From assembly GCF_001507645.1 (NCBI RefSeq), contig NZ_CP013909.1, positions 1,426,001-1,490,000 on the forward strand: a stretch of 64,000 nt of DNA, read 5' to 3'. Positions 9,227 to 17,076 of this stretch are shown here, in pieces (the stretch's first letter is position 1; each line of letters begins with the position of its first letter). The stretch is from Hymenobacter sedentarius. Lineage in GTDB: Bacteria > Bacteroidota > Bacteroidia > Cytophagales > Hymenobacteraceae. A program made the translations under genes and the position numbers. The notes under the pieces are model-generated. The model did not search any database. It was not told the origin of the DNA and saw only the letters and a list, made by a program, of their open reading frames with translations.

Positions 9227-9866
9227 GGCGGATTGGAGTGCCCAGGCGCTCCAGTTTAGTTTGTAAGATGACCCGGGCCCGGGAATATTGCGACTTGCTC
9301 GTGCCCTCCGTGATACCTAATAATTCTCCGATTTCTTTGTGGTTGTATCCTTCTATCGCATACAGGTTGAAGACCATGCGGTAGCGCGGAGCCAGCTCCT
9401 GCACCATCTCCAACAGCTCCTGGAAATTATAATTGCTCAGGGTAAATTCTTCGCTGGCCAGGGTTTCGGGGTACTCGCCGTCGCTCACCGCCACCAACGA
9501 CGCATTGCGGCGATGCTGGCGCAGGGCTGCGTTCACCATAATACGGCGAATCCAAAACTCCAGCGGGCACTCGCGCCGAAAGCTGGCCAGGGTGCGAAAC
9601 ACCGTCAGAAAGCCTTCCTGCAGCACGTCCTCCGCCTCGAAGGTGGTTTGGGCGTAGCGCAAGCACACGGCCATCATTTTGCCGGCGTACTTATCATACA
9701 GCAGCTTTTGGGCCAACTGGCGGCCGCGCAGGCAGCCGTCAATCAGCTCGGCTTCGGTGGGCGCGCCGGTGACCGTGGCCCGGCTGGCCGTCAGGCGCGG
9801 CGCCACGGGCGTTTGGTCGGGCAGCACGTCGTCGGCACCAAAAGCAAACCAGGTAGCAGTGCTCAT
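9216..9866 (-). CDS. ECF-type RNA polymerase sigma factor
   Basis: A sigma-70 family factor of the extracytoplasmic type. I choose ATG 9866 (MSTATWFAF, 216 residues); the frame is open 48 codons further, but that part has no sigma similarity. Region 2 spans about 50-118 (FEAEDVLQEGFLTVFRTLASF, DNA melting and -10 recognition), region 4 about 150-205 (YNHKEIGELLGITEGTSKSQYSRAR, helix-turn-helix for the -35 element). A 40-residue N-terminal extension precedes region 2. The gene overlaps by 11 bp a membrane/beta-barrel partner that is likely its regulator. Target promoters are not identifiable from the window. Confidence 0.9.
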   Translation of the reverse strand: MSTATWFAFGADDVLPDQTPVAPRLTASRATVTGAPTEAELIDGCLRGRQLAQKLLYDKYAGKMMAVCLRYAQTTFEAEDVLQEGFLTVFRTLASFRRECPLEFWIRRIMVNAALRQHRRNASLVAVSDGEYPETLASEEFTLSNYNFQELLEMVQELAPRYRMVFNLYAIEGYNHKEIGELLGITEGTSKSQYSRARVILQTKLERLGTPIRHVS

Positions 9867-10110
9867 GCCGGCAGCCGGGAACCCCTGCCGGCGGGGAAAG
9901 AGGTAGAGAAGGTCATTTTCTGCAGCATAGATAAGAACATCAACCAAGCAATGGCCCGCCCCGACGCGGCCTGCTTCTTGTGGATGCACGCCGGCGCCAA
10001 AAGGTTGCAACCACTATATAAACAGGTGCGCTGCTCGAATAAATGGAGCTGATTTCTCTGGGGAACTATAACATGCCTCTAAGTTATATGCTAAAATTGA
10101 GCTGATTAGC

Positions 10111-10869
10111 TCAGCTTCCTTTCGGGGGCTGGGCATTCCAGATATCCCAGGCAGCTTCGGCCTGCATGCACAGCATTTCAAACCCGTTCTTCACCTGGGC
10201 GCCGGCTTCCTTGCCCTTGGTCATAAACAGCGTTTCCATGGGGTTGTACACCAGGTCGTAGAGGTAATGGCGCTCGGTGAGCGCCTCGTAGGGCAGGCGG
10301 GGGCACTGGTCCACGTTCGGAAACGTACCCACCGGCGTGGCATTCACCACGAGGGGGTGGGCGGCCAGCAGCTGTGGGGTGATGTCGTCGTACGTTAGGC
10401 CGGGACCCAGCGGGTCGCGGGTCACGGTCCAATACGGAATGCCCAGCTCCTGCAGGGCTACTTCCACCGCCTTGGCGGCCCCGCCGGCGCCCAGCACCAG
10501 TGCGCGCGCTGCCTCGCCTCGGTGCGGAAAGAAAGCGCGCAGCGAGTTGCGAAAGCCGATGTAATCGGTGTTGTGGCCCACTAGGCGGCTGGCGGCGGTG
10601 CGCTCAATCACGTTCACAGCGCCCACGCGGCTGGCCGACGGGGCCAGGTCGTCGAGGTACGGCACCACGGTTTCTTTGTACGGAACGGTCACGTTCAGGC
10701 CCACCAAGTGGGGGTGGGCCGCCAGCAGGCCCGGCAGCTCGCCAATCGTGGCCAGCTCAAACAGGTCGTACTGATGCTCGGCCAGCCCCAGCGAATAGAA
10801 CTTTTGGGTGAAGAACGTCTGCGAAAAGGAGTGACTAAGGGTGCGGCCAATAAGCCCAAACTGACGCAT
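10111..10869 (-). CDS. aroE: Shikimate dehydrogenase
   Basis: AroE reduces 3-dehydroshikimate to shikimate with NADPH in aromatic amino-acid synthesis. The 252-residue protein has the substrate-binding serines 12 and 14 (GRTLSHSFSQ), the catalytic lysine 65 (NVTVPYKE), aspartate 102 (GHNTDYIGF), the nucleotide-binding loop LGAGGAAKA (126-134) and the NATPVG motif. It is a little shorter than the E. coli enzyme, as usual in Bacteroidota. The other shikimate gene of the window, aroK, lies 35 kb away. A minus-strand terminator separates it from the DedA gene upstream. Confidence 0.95.
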   Translation of the reverse strand: MRQFGLIGRTLSHSFSQTFFTQKFYSLGLAEHQYDLFELATIGELPGLLAAHPHLVGLNVTVPYKETVVPYLDDLAPSASRVGAVNVIERTAASRLVGHNTDYIGFRNSLRAFFPHRGEAARALVLGAGGAAKAVEVALQELGIPYWTVTRDPLGPGLTYDDITPQLLAAHPLVVNATPVGTFPNVDQCPRLPYEALTERHYLYDLVYNPMETLFMTKGKEAGAQVKNGFEMLCMQAEAAWDIWNAQPPKGS

Positions 10870-10910
10870 GATATTTCAACTAGATATAAGAAGCAGTTTC
10901 AAAATAACAC

Positions 10911-10948
10911 AAAAAACCGCCCCCGAGCATTGTGCCTGGGGGCGGCTT
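10911..10948 (-). terminator. Intrinsic terminator of the DedA gene
   Basis: Inverted repeat with GC-rich arms (CCGCCCCCGAGCA and its near-complement TGCCTGGGGGCGG) followed on the minus strand by six T. It lies between the DedA gene and aroE, both on the minus strand, so aroE needs its own promoter in 10870-10910 or read-through. Confidence 0.75.
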
Positions 10949-10986
10949 TGCAAGCAAACTACAATTTTCGTGTCAGCCCAACTTTG

Positions 10987-11649
10987 CTAGCGCGAGCTGG
11001 CGGCCGAGGTACTGGCCATTTTGCTTTTCACAAACGAAACCAGCGGCGGCAGCACCGACAGCGCAATGATGCCGAGAATTACCAGCTCAAAGTTCTTCTT
11101 CACCACCTCGATGTTGCCAAACAAATAGCCCACCACCGACAGCGACACCACCCACAGTACCGCCCCCACAATGCTGTACGAGGCAAAGTAGCGGTACGTC
11201 ATGGTGCCCACGCCGGCCACAAACGGCGCAAACGTGCGCACAATGGGCACGAAGCGGGCCATGATGATGGTCTTGCCGCCGTGCTTGGCATAGAACGCCT
11301 GGGTCTGGTCCAGGTACTTGCGTTTGAGGAACCGAAAATCTTCCCGGAACACCCGCGGCCCGAGGTAGTCGCCCACCAGGTAGTTCACGTTGTCGCCGAT
11401 AAAGGCCGCCGCAATCAGCAGCGGAATCAGTATCCACAAGCTCAGGCCCGTTTCGGGGCGGGCCGCCAGCGCACCGGCTGCAAACAGCAGCGAATCGCCG
11501 GGCAGGAAGGGAAACACGATGATGCCCGTTTCGGTGAAAACGATAAGGAAGAGGACGAGGTAAGTCCAGGTGCCGTAGTTGTACACCACGTCCACCAGGG
11601 TTTTGTCGAGGTGAAGGAAGAGGTCGAAAAAGTGCTTGAGGGATTCCAT
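10987..11649 (-). CDS. DedA family membrane protein
   Basis: A 220-residue multi-pass inner-membrane protein of the DedA/SNARE-associated family. Characteristic motifs are FPFLPGDSLLFAAGALA (about 46-62), GDNVNYLVGDYLGPRVF (about 83-99), and a conserved basic-proline region MARFVPIVRTFAPFVAGVG. Several hydrophobic helices follow. DedA proteins are linked to membrane lipid (undecaprenyl phosphate or phospholipid) translocation and proton-motive-force homeostasis in other bacteria; the substrate here is not known. ATG 11649 fits the family start. Its own terminator lies downstream. Confidence 0.92.
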   Translation of the reverse strand: MESLKHFFDLFLHLDKTLVDVVYNYGTWTYLVLFLIVFTETGIIVFPFLPGDSLLFAAGALAARPETGLSLWILIPLLIAAAFIGDNVNYLVGDYLGPRVFREDFRFLKRKYLDQTQAFYAKHGGKTIIMARFVPIVRTFAPFVAGVGTMTYRYFASYSIVGAVLWVVSLSVVGYLFGNIEVVKKNFELVILGIIALSVLPPLVSFVKSKMASTSAASSR

Positions 11650-12138
11650 GCCAGGCGTAAATGAACCACAAAGAAAACCGCCCCCCGCCGAAGTCCCCGC
11701 TCCCGGGCCTTACGACGGTAGTTTCTACCGCCCCGATTGACGCCCCTTCTGGGCAACAGCCTAAGGGTTTTGGCTCAATTCCGTAGCGCAGCAGCAAAAG
11801 AAATTTTCTTTTATAAATCCCTCTTGGCCTCGGCAATAGTACCTGTACCTTTGCCGCCCCTGTTGCGGGTAGTGTCGAGGTTAAAAACGTGCTTATTGTG
11901 AGTTTGTTATATTCAGTGGCTTAGATAGAGATTGGCTCTCGTGTCAGTAGCGAAATGCTGCTGTTGAGTCACTCACACCTGCCACTAATGGCAACCCATG
12001 TGAAAGTTGGCATTGCCTCTGTTTGGCTCCGCGCCATACCTGACCTGGCGCTGTGCTACTCCCGTTCTACCGATTAGGTTTTACTACTCAACCTCAACCA
12101 ATACTTCCCCGTTGCAGGACTAAATCTATACTTATAGC
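11650..12138. other. Long intergenic region with a candidate promoter
   Basis: These 489 bp separate the divergent DedA and bestrophin genes. A good TTG-N19-TACCTTTG promoter lies at 11824-11853 on the plus strand, about 285 bp before the bestrophin start. The transcribed leader contains a 40-codon open frame (ATG 11955 to TAG 12077) that matches nothing I know. No tRNA or known riboswitch fold was recognised. Confidence 0.45.
11824..11853 (+). promoter_or_regulatory. Bacteroidota-type promoter (TTG-N19-TACCTTTG)
   Basis: TTG at 11824-11826 and TACCTTTG at 11846-11853 match the phylum consensus for the primary sigma factor. Transcription would begin close to 11858, giving a leader of about 280 nt before the bestrophin gene, or a separate small RNA. 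Confidence 0.6.
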
Positions 12139-13062
12139 ATGATAGTTTATCAGGGTGGAGACTGGTGGAAGGCCTTGCGGCACTTTCAGACCTCTGCTGT
12201 TATTCGCTTGCTGCTAAAGCGCGTGGCGCTGGTGGGCCTGTATGGTTCCGCCATAGCCGTTATCAGCCTCGATTTTCATACACTCAACGTCAAGATTGGC
12301 CGCGAATACCTGTCCATTCTGGGTATTCTGCTCAGCCTGTTGCTGGTGTTCCGCACCAACACCGCCTATGACCGGTACTACGAGGGGCGCAAGGTGTGGG
12401 GCGTGCTCGTCTCGCAGTGCCGCGGCCTGGCCATGGAGATGAATGCATTGCTACCCCGCGAGGCCAAGTCCAGCCGCCGCTACTTCGCCGCCCTCATCTC
12501 CAATTTTCCCATTGCGGTAGAAGGCAGCCTGCGCAACAAGGTGCGCTTCGACAAGATGGAAGCCACGCCCGACATTCTAGAGCGCCTGCAGAAATCCGAA
12601 AACGTGGCTTCTACCATCATCGCCGTCCTCATGGAGAGCGTGGAGCAGCTGCGCCAAGTCCAGATTTTCGACCCCATCCATCTCATCAACATCAAGCAGC
12701 ACTACCTGAGCATGATGTCGGTCAACGGAACCTGCGAGCGCATCAAGGCCACGCCCATTCCGTATTCTTACAGCTTCTTTATCAAGTGTTACATCACCAT
12801 TTTCATCATGATAATGCCCCTGGTGCTGGTCGACTCCTGCGGCTGGTGGATGGTGCCCATTACCATGATTGGAGCCTACGCCATGCTAGGCCTCGAGATG
12901 ATAGGCAACGAAATCGAAAACCCCTTTGGGTACGACAGCAACGACTTGCCCATTACCCAACTCTCTAACAAAATCCGGGTGAGCGTACACGACCTGCTTG
13001 GCGTGGAGCTCCCAGCCGAAAAAAAGGCCTTGGCCACCGTGCCCTACAGCGTCATTCATTAG
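12139..13062 (+). CDS. Bestrophin family ion channel
   Basis: A 307-residue protein of the bestrophin/UPF0187 (RFP-TM, YneE) family, which forms pentameric anion or cation channels in the inner membrane. Seen are an N-terminal amphipathic region ending in DWWKALRHF-like residues, two hydrophobic helices (about 28-50 and 57-72), the highly conserved NTAYDRYYEGRKVWG segment (about 74-88), and C-terminal hydrophobic helices (about 210-260) followed by ENPFGYDSNDLP, a family hallmark. The ion specificity cannot be told from sequence. It is monocistronic here, with an unusually long upstream region. Confidence 0.92.
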   Translation: MIVYQGGDWWKALRHFQTSAVIRLLLKRVALVGLYGSAIAVISLDFHTLNVKIGREYLSILGILLSLLLVFRTNTAYDRYYEGRKVWGVLVSQCRGLAMEMNALLPREAKSSRRYFAALISNFPIAVEGSLRNKVRFDKMEATPDILERLQKSENVASTIIAVLMESVEQLRQVQIFDPIHLINIKQHYLSMMSVNGTCERIKATPIPYSYSFFIKCYITIFIMIMPLVLVDSCGWWMVPITMIGAYAMLGLEMIGNEIENPFGYDSNDLPITQLSNKIRVSVHDLLGVELPAEKKALATVPYSVIH

Positions 13063-13146
13063 TCGGGTTTTCCTAGGTGTTCACCCAGAATATGCCATAG
13101 TTCAACAGGGAAAAAACAAAATTCTGAAGACAAGACAATTTGTATA

Positions 13147-13170
13147 ATTTAAATAAAATATTTAATTTAT
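13147..13170 (+). promoter_or_regulatory. AT-rich upstream block shared with the paralogue
   Basis: This 24-bp AT-rich block (starting ATTTAAATAAAATA) recurs with two changes at 16953-16976 at about the same distance before the second secreted-protein gene. Its conservation suggests that promoter or regulatory sequence was duplicated with the gene. No clear TAnnTTTG box is present. Confidence 0.5.
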
Positions 13171-13271
13171 GATGATGTTTTAGACCTTTTTTATACTCGT
13201 GCGTATATGCGCCTCATTAGCATGCCTAGGTAGTGCTTTTCCCTCTCGTTTACATCCAATTCAACAGTTTC

Positions 13272-16200
13272 ATGCAATCATTAACCTTTACTCAAAAGCT
13301 GTTTCGACAGCGAAACTTCTTTCGTTCCCTAATCCCGCTATTAGCCTTATTTGTAGGTTTGGGCGCAGCAACTACTGTAAGCGCCCAGCAATCAACTGCG
13401 ACTTTACGCAATGTGGCAGTCACCTATGGGACTAGTACTGCCACTACAGCTACTGGAACCTTCGATGCAGCACCTCTTTCCAATAGCGCCAGGACTCCGA
13501 GTGACCGAATCTTCGACGGTACTGATTTTGGATCACTTGATACCAATTCTGGTATGCTCTTGCTCCAAGGTGGTACCATACAAATCAAGGAGACCAATGG
13601 CGAAACTTACTCCCAAGCATTTGTTGACTACGGCGTAGCCCCTGGTGTATTCCTAGGGCCCGATATTCCATTAACACAAACGCTGCAGCTGACACTGACA
13701 AGCTTTGATGCCGCTACCAATACTCGCACCTTTACCCTAAATGGTGCGGCCCGCAACGTACTGGCGCTTGCTACTACTGCTGGTACTCCAGGTACACAAT
13801 ACCGCTTCGATATTAAAGTGCGGGCTGTGGGCACGAGCGGTGTAAGGGGCAGTGCTCCACTGGTATTAGACGGCGGTGCACGTCAATCAACATTTACGGC
13901 TATTTCTTCTCCTCCCCAAACATCAACTGCAACTCTTCGCAATGTTGTTGTTACCTCGGGCACTACTGCTGCTAATGCAACTACCAAGACGTACGATGCC
14001 AATGCTACGACTCCGGCCCCAGGCGTGTTCAACGGTACAGATTTTGGGATTTTAGATGCTAATAGCAGCCATCTTCTGTTGCAAGGTGGAGCCATTCAAA
14101 TTGCAGAAAAGAATGGGGATACGTTTGATGCTGCCGCTATTGCTTTTGTCGTATCACCAGGGGATTTAAATAGCGCTAACACACCGTTCGGGGCAGGGCA
14201 GACATTGCCCTTGACACAGACGGGGTATGATGCTGCTACAATGACGCGGACTTTTTCGCTTAGCAATGCAGCTCGTAACATTCTGACCCTCGCAACCACC
14301 GGTGGAGCTGGTACTAGCTACCGTTTCGACATTGCTGTGTCAGCATCTGGCATGGATAAGGGTGGGAATCCAATTAGCTTACTTGGCGCAAGACAGCGTT
14401 CAGTATTCACCGCAACGGGTTCGCCTGTAATTACTCCAACCCTCACGAATACGACGATTCTTGTTACGCCCAATAGTGGGCCTACTGTATCGTATGATGC
14501 TGCTAACGTTTCGCCAAACCCAGACTTTAATGCGGCAGACTTGGGTACGTTTGATATAGTTAGCGGACAACTTGTGCTCAACGGAGGTACCGCGACAACG
14601 AATGAGAATGGCCCCAACACTATTAGTAGTGTGACACTATATTATCGTGTCCGGATGGTTGGAGCCGGTGGAGGCGGATTTACTCCGTTGGCCCTCACCC
14701 AAACCAATATCACAACAAACGCAGATGGCTCCCGGACGCGGACTTTTGCGCTGTCCACATCTGCTCAGAATCTGCTAGCCTCGGTGACGGCGACTGGTGG
14801 CTATAGCGTTGACGCATACCTGCAGGCTAGTGGCTCCAATAGCACGACCGGTTCAAACTTCACCATTAACAACCCAGATAATAATGGGACTTACACCGCT
14901 AATTTCACGGTGAATGGTACCCCTATCATTACAACGGTTTGGACCGGCGGATTCAATGACAACTGGTTTGACCCACGGAATTGGACTGACGGTGTACCCA
15001 CTGCCACCAAAAATGCATTGATTCCTAACTTCGCCAGTGGCACTACCGCCCCTTATCCCAATATTTACAGTGATGCAGTAAAGGCCCCCACGGCTGCAAA
15101 GCAACAGCTTAACCCAGACGGAGTCACTTACACAACCATTCCAGCAGACCCAGGATATAGCAACATAGGTTCCGGTAATGCAATGGTGCGCAACCTGACC
15201 TTACAGGCTAACTCACAGTTGGACCGAAGCATACTACGTTTGATTATTGGTCGATTGGATGTCTTTGGCAACTTTGACAACCCACAAGGAAGCTTTATTC
15301 AACGTGCGGCTGGTATTATCAGCTTCAAAAGCTCCGGTAACCAAACGATTAGTGGCTCAATCAACGGCTTCGTAAATGTTGAGATTGATGGTGGCATTAA
15401 TAGCATCAAGACCTTGACCAACAGCTTTGCCGTTAAGTCGGGAGGCTACCTGAAATTCATTAATGGTATTTTGCAGACGAATACCGCAATGGTAAGCACC
15501 AACTTTATTTCCTTCGAGCCAACTACGACGGACCCCAATACGGGGGTTATATTGCCAGCTGCTCAGTTGTTAGGAGAAACAGAAAAGAGTTTTTTCCGAG
15601 GCTTCTTAACGACTACGCAGACTGCAACTGCTGGTACCCGTCAGCCGTTTAGTAATATTGGTATTACTATTACGTTCACTGGCAACGAGCCTGGTGCCGT
15701 AACTGTAACTCGTAATAACGCGGACAATTACCCACCTACCGCGTTCAGTGCTAGCCCACCGAAGCCGGGCATCCGGCGGGTGTTTGGTGTGCAGCCCACC
15801 AACCCCAATACCAATACCGGTGGGTTGAACGGAAGGCTAGAGTTTCGTTACTTGAGCAATGAGCTTGTAAATCTTCGTACCAATAACGGTACGCCTGCCG
15901 ACTTTAGCGGCAGCGTGGATCAAAGCAAGCTTTCACTTTATGTTTCGACGACAGGTGGAGACACCTTTACTCAACTCGGTCGCGATTCAAACAGTGGCAA
16001 TATCTTGGTTAAGAACGGAGTCACCACCTTTGCAACGTTTACCCTCAGTGAGCAGCAAGGCCTATTGCCATTGCCCGTAACGTTGGTAACGTTTGATGCC
16101 AAGCGTACTGGTGCCGATGCCTTGGTTACTTGGCAGACTGCTTCCGAACTAAACAACAAGGGGTACAACATCCAAGTGTCGACAAACGGTAAGGATTTCC

Positions 16201-16643
16201 GTACCATTGGCTTTGTGGGCAGTGCAACGCCAAACAGCACGCGGGTTACCGACTACAGCTTCACCGACGCCGAAAAGAACAAAGTGGGCGTGCGTTACTA
16301 CCGCTTGGAGCAATTGGATATAGATGGCAAAGTAAATTACTTTGCCCCTCGGGCCGTATCATTCGATGGAAAAGCTACGGAAGGTGGTGCTACTGCCTTC
16401 GCTTATCCTAACCCATTCACGAGCGACGTTCGTCTCAACATTGCTTCTGTCTCAGAAGGCAAAGGCTCTGTTCGCATCAACGATATGACTGGCCGTCTTG
16501 TGGCTCAACGTCAAATCACACTTGTCAACGGTGTGAACGAGGTGGAGCTGCCTAATCTAGGCGAGCTGAAAAGTGGCATTTACTTGGTCCATGTTACCCT
16601 GCCCACGGGCGAGGTGAAGAACTTGAAAGTGGTGAAGCAGTAA
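13272..16643 (+). CDS. Large secreted protein with type IX sorting domain (paralogue 1)
   Basis: A 1123-residue exported protein. I start at ATG 13272 (MQSLTFTQKLF) because it aligns with the paralogue downstream and gives a signal peptide ending in TVSAQ; a GTG 13 codons upstream is less likely. Three related beta-sandwich-like modules of about 160 residues follow (about 13390-13905, 13924-14430, 14440-14935), marked by STATLRNV, DFG-LD--S--LLLQGG and AARN-L-LAT patterns. Next is a WTGGFNDNWFDPRNW...GVPT domain, then a linker beginning LPLPVTLVTFDAKR and the C-terminal sorting domain (YPNPF ... GIYLVHV ... NLKVVKQ) recognised by the type IX secretion system. Probably a cell-surface protein; binding function unknown. 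The coding sequence before the linker is less GC-rich than its neighbours. Confidence 0.85.
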   Translation: MQSLTFTQKLFRQRNFFRSLIPLLALFVGLGAATTVSAQQSTATLRNVAVTYGTSTATTATGTFDAAPLSNSARTPSDRIFDGTDFGSLDTNSGMLLLQGGTIQIKETNGETYSQAFVDYGVAPGVFLGPDIPLTQTLQLTLTSFDAATNTRTFTLNGAARNVLALATTAGTPGTQYRFDIKVRAVGTSGVRGSAPLVLDGGARQSTFTAISSPPQTSTATLRNVVVTSGTTAANATTKTYDANATTPAPGVFNGTDFGILDANSSHLLLQGGAIQIAEKNGDTFDAAAIAFVVSPGDLNSANTPFGAGQTLPLTQTGYDAATMTRTFSLSNAARNILTLATTGGAGTSYRFDIAVSASGMDKGGNPISLLGARQRSVFTATGSPVITPTLTNTTILVTPNSGPTVSYDAANVSPNPDFNAADLGTFDIVSGQLVLNGGTATTNENGPNTISSVTLYYRVRMVGAGGGGFTPLALTQTNITTNADGSRTRTFALSTSAQNLLASVTATGGYSVDAYLQASGSNSTTGSNFTINNPDNNGTYTANFTVNGTPIITTVWTGGFNDNWFDPRNWTDGVPTATKNALIPNFASGTTAPYPNIYSDAVKAPTAAKQQLNPDGVTYTTIPADPGYSNIGSGNAMVRNLTLQANSQLDRSILRLIIGRLDVFGNFDNPQGSFIQRAAGIISFKSSGNQTISGSINGFVNVEIDGGINSIKTLTNSFAVKSGGYLKFINGILQTNTAMVSTNFISFEPTTTDPNTGVILPAAQLLGETEKSFFRGFLTTTQTATAGTRQPFSNIGITITFTGNEPGAVTVTRNNADNYPPTAFSASPPKPGIRRVFGVQPTNPNTNTGGLNGRLEFRYLSNELVNLRTNNGTPADFSGSVDQSKLSLYVSTTGGDTFTQLGRDSNSGNILVKNGVTTFATFTLSEQQGLLPLPVTLVTFDAKRTGADALVTWQTASELNNKGYNIQVSTNGKDFRTIGFVGSATPNSTRVTDYSFTDAEKNKVGVRYYRLEQLDIDGKVNYFAPRAVSFDGKATEGGATAFAYPNPFTSDVRLNIASVSEGKGSVRINDMTGRLVAQRQITLVNGVNEVELPNLGELKSGIYLVHVTLPTGEVKNLKVVKQ

Positions 16644-16661
16644 ACTTGCTGCTTTGGCAAT

Positions 16662-16697
16662 AAAAAAGCCGGTCTCCGCGAGGAGACTGGCTTTTTT
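16662..16697 (+). terminator. Intrinsic terminator after secreted protein 1
   Basis: Arms AGCCGGTCTCC and GGAGACTGGCT flank a short loop, with six or more A upstream and six T downstream, so it may act in both directions. A nearly identical hairpin follows the paralogue at 19423-19460. Confidence 0.9.
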
Positions 16698-16752
16698 GTG
16701 GTGTACTCTCCCAAGTTATCAACCGCGTAGTGAGAGGGGTTGAGCGGGCCAG

Positions 16753-16893
16753 TTAGCCGCGAAGCATGAAGGGGCCAGTTTTGGCGGCTGGGCGGAATAC
16801 TGGGCCCACGGTGTTCATATCCAGAAAATGCGAGGAGGTGTCGCCGCGCAGCCCGAGCCGGATGGTTTTCAGGCTCACCATTTTCCCCTCTGT
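16753..16893 (-). pseudogene. Remnant of the 3' end of the phosphosulfolactate synthase gene
   Basis: Read on the minus strand, this stretch encodes VSLKTIRLGLRGDTSSHFLDM, then NTVGPVFRPAAKTG and FMLRG before a TAA stop. The intact gene at 19514-20344 ends VSLETIRLGLRGDTFSHFLDM, DAVDPMFRPAAKTG and TSMPRG. The match is in frame to the stop with one internal deletion near the end. Nothing of the rest of the gene is present. The fragment stands in the same relation to the upstream secreted-protein gene (downstream, convergent) as the intact gene does to the second paralogue, which shows that both were part of one duplicated segment. Confidence 0.9.
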
Positions 16894-16952
16894 AGGATTA
16901 TTTAGCCCTGCTTAGTCATGGTCTTAACAAATTATAGCTCCACAATTAGTAT

Positions 16953-16976
16953 TATTTAAACAAAATATTTGATTTA
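16953..16976 (+). promoter_or_regulatory. AT-rich upstream block of secreted protein 2
   Basis: Differs at two of 24 positions from the block at 13147-13170 upstream of the first paralogue. It lies about 100 bp before the start codon at 17077, in an AT-rich region likely to contain the promoter. Confidence 0.5.
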
Positions 16977-17076
16977 TATGAATATTTTATGAATTGTTTA
17001 AACTGAGCATTATATTTGATATATTCTCTTTCATGGCGACGTTTACCTATCAATTTCATCTCTTTAGCACAGATAC

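Larger units (their letters stand above)
16698..17076. other. Intergenic region holding a comA remnant and promoter block
   Basis: This 379-bp gap between the two secreted-protein genes contains, from left to right, a remnant of the 3' end of the phosphosulfolactate synthase gene (described separately) and an AT-rich block (16953-16976) similar to that upstream of the first paralogue. Confidence 0.7.
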
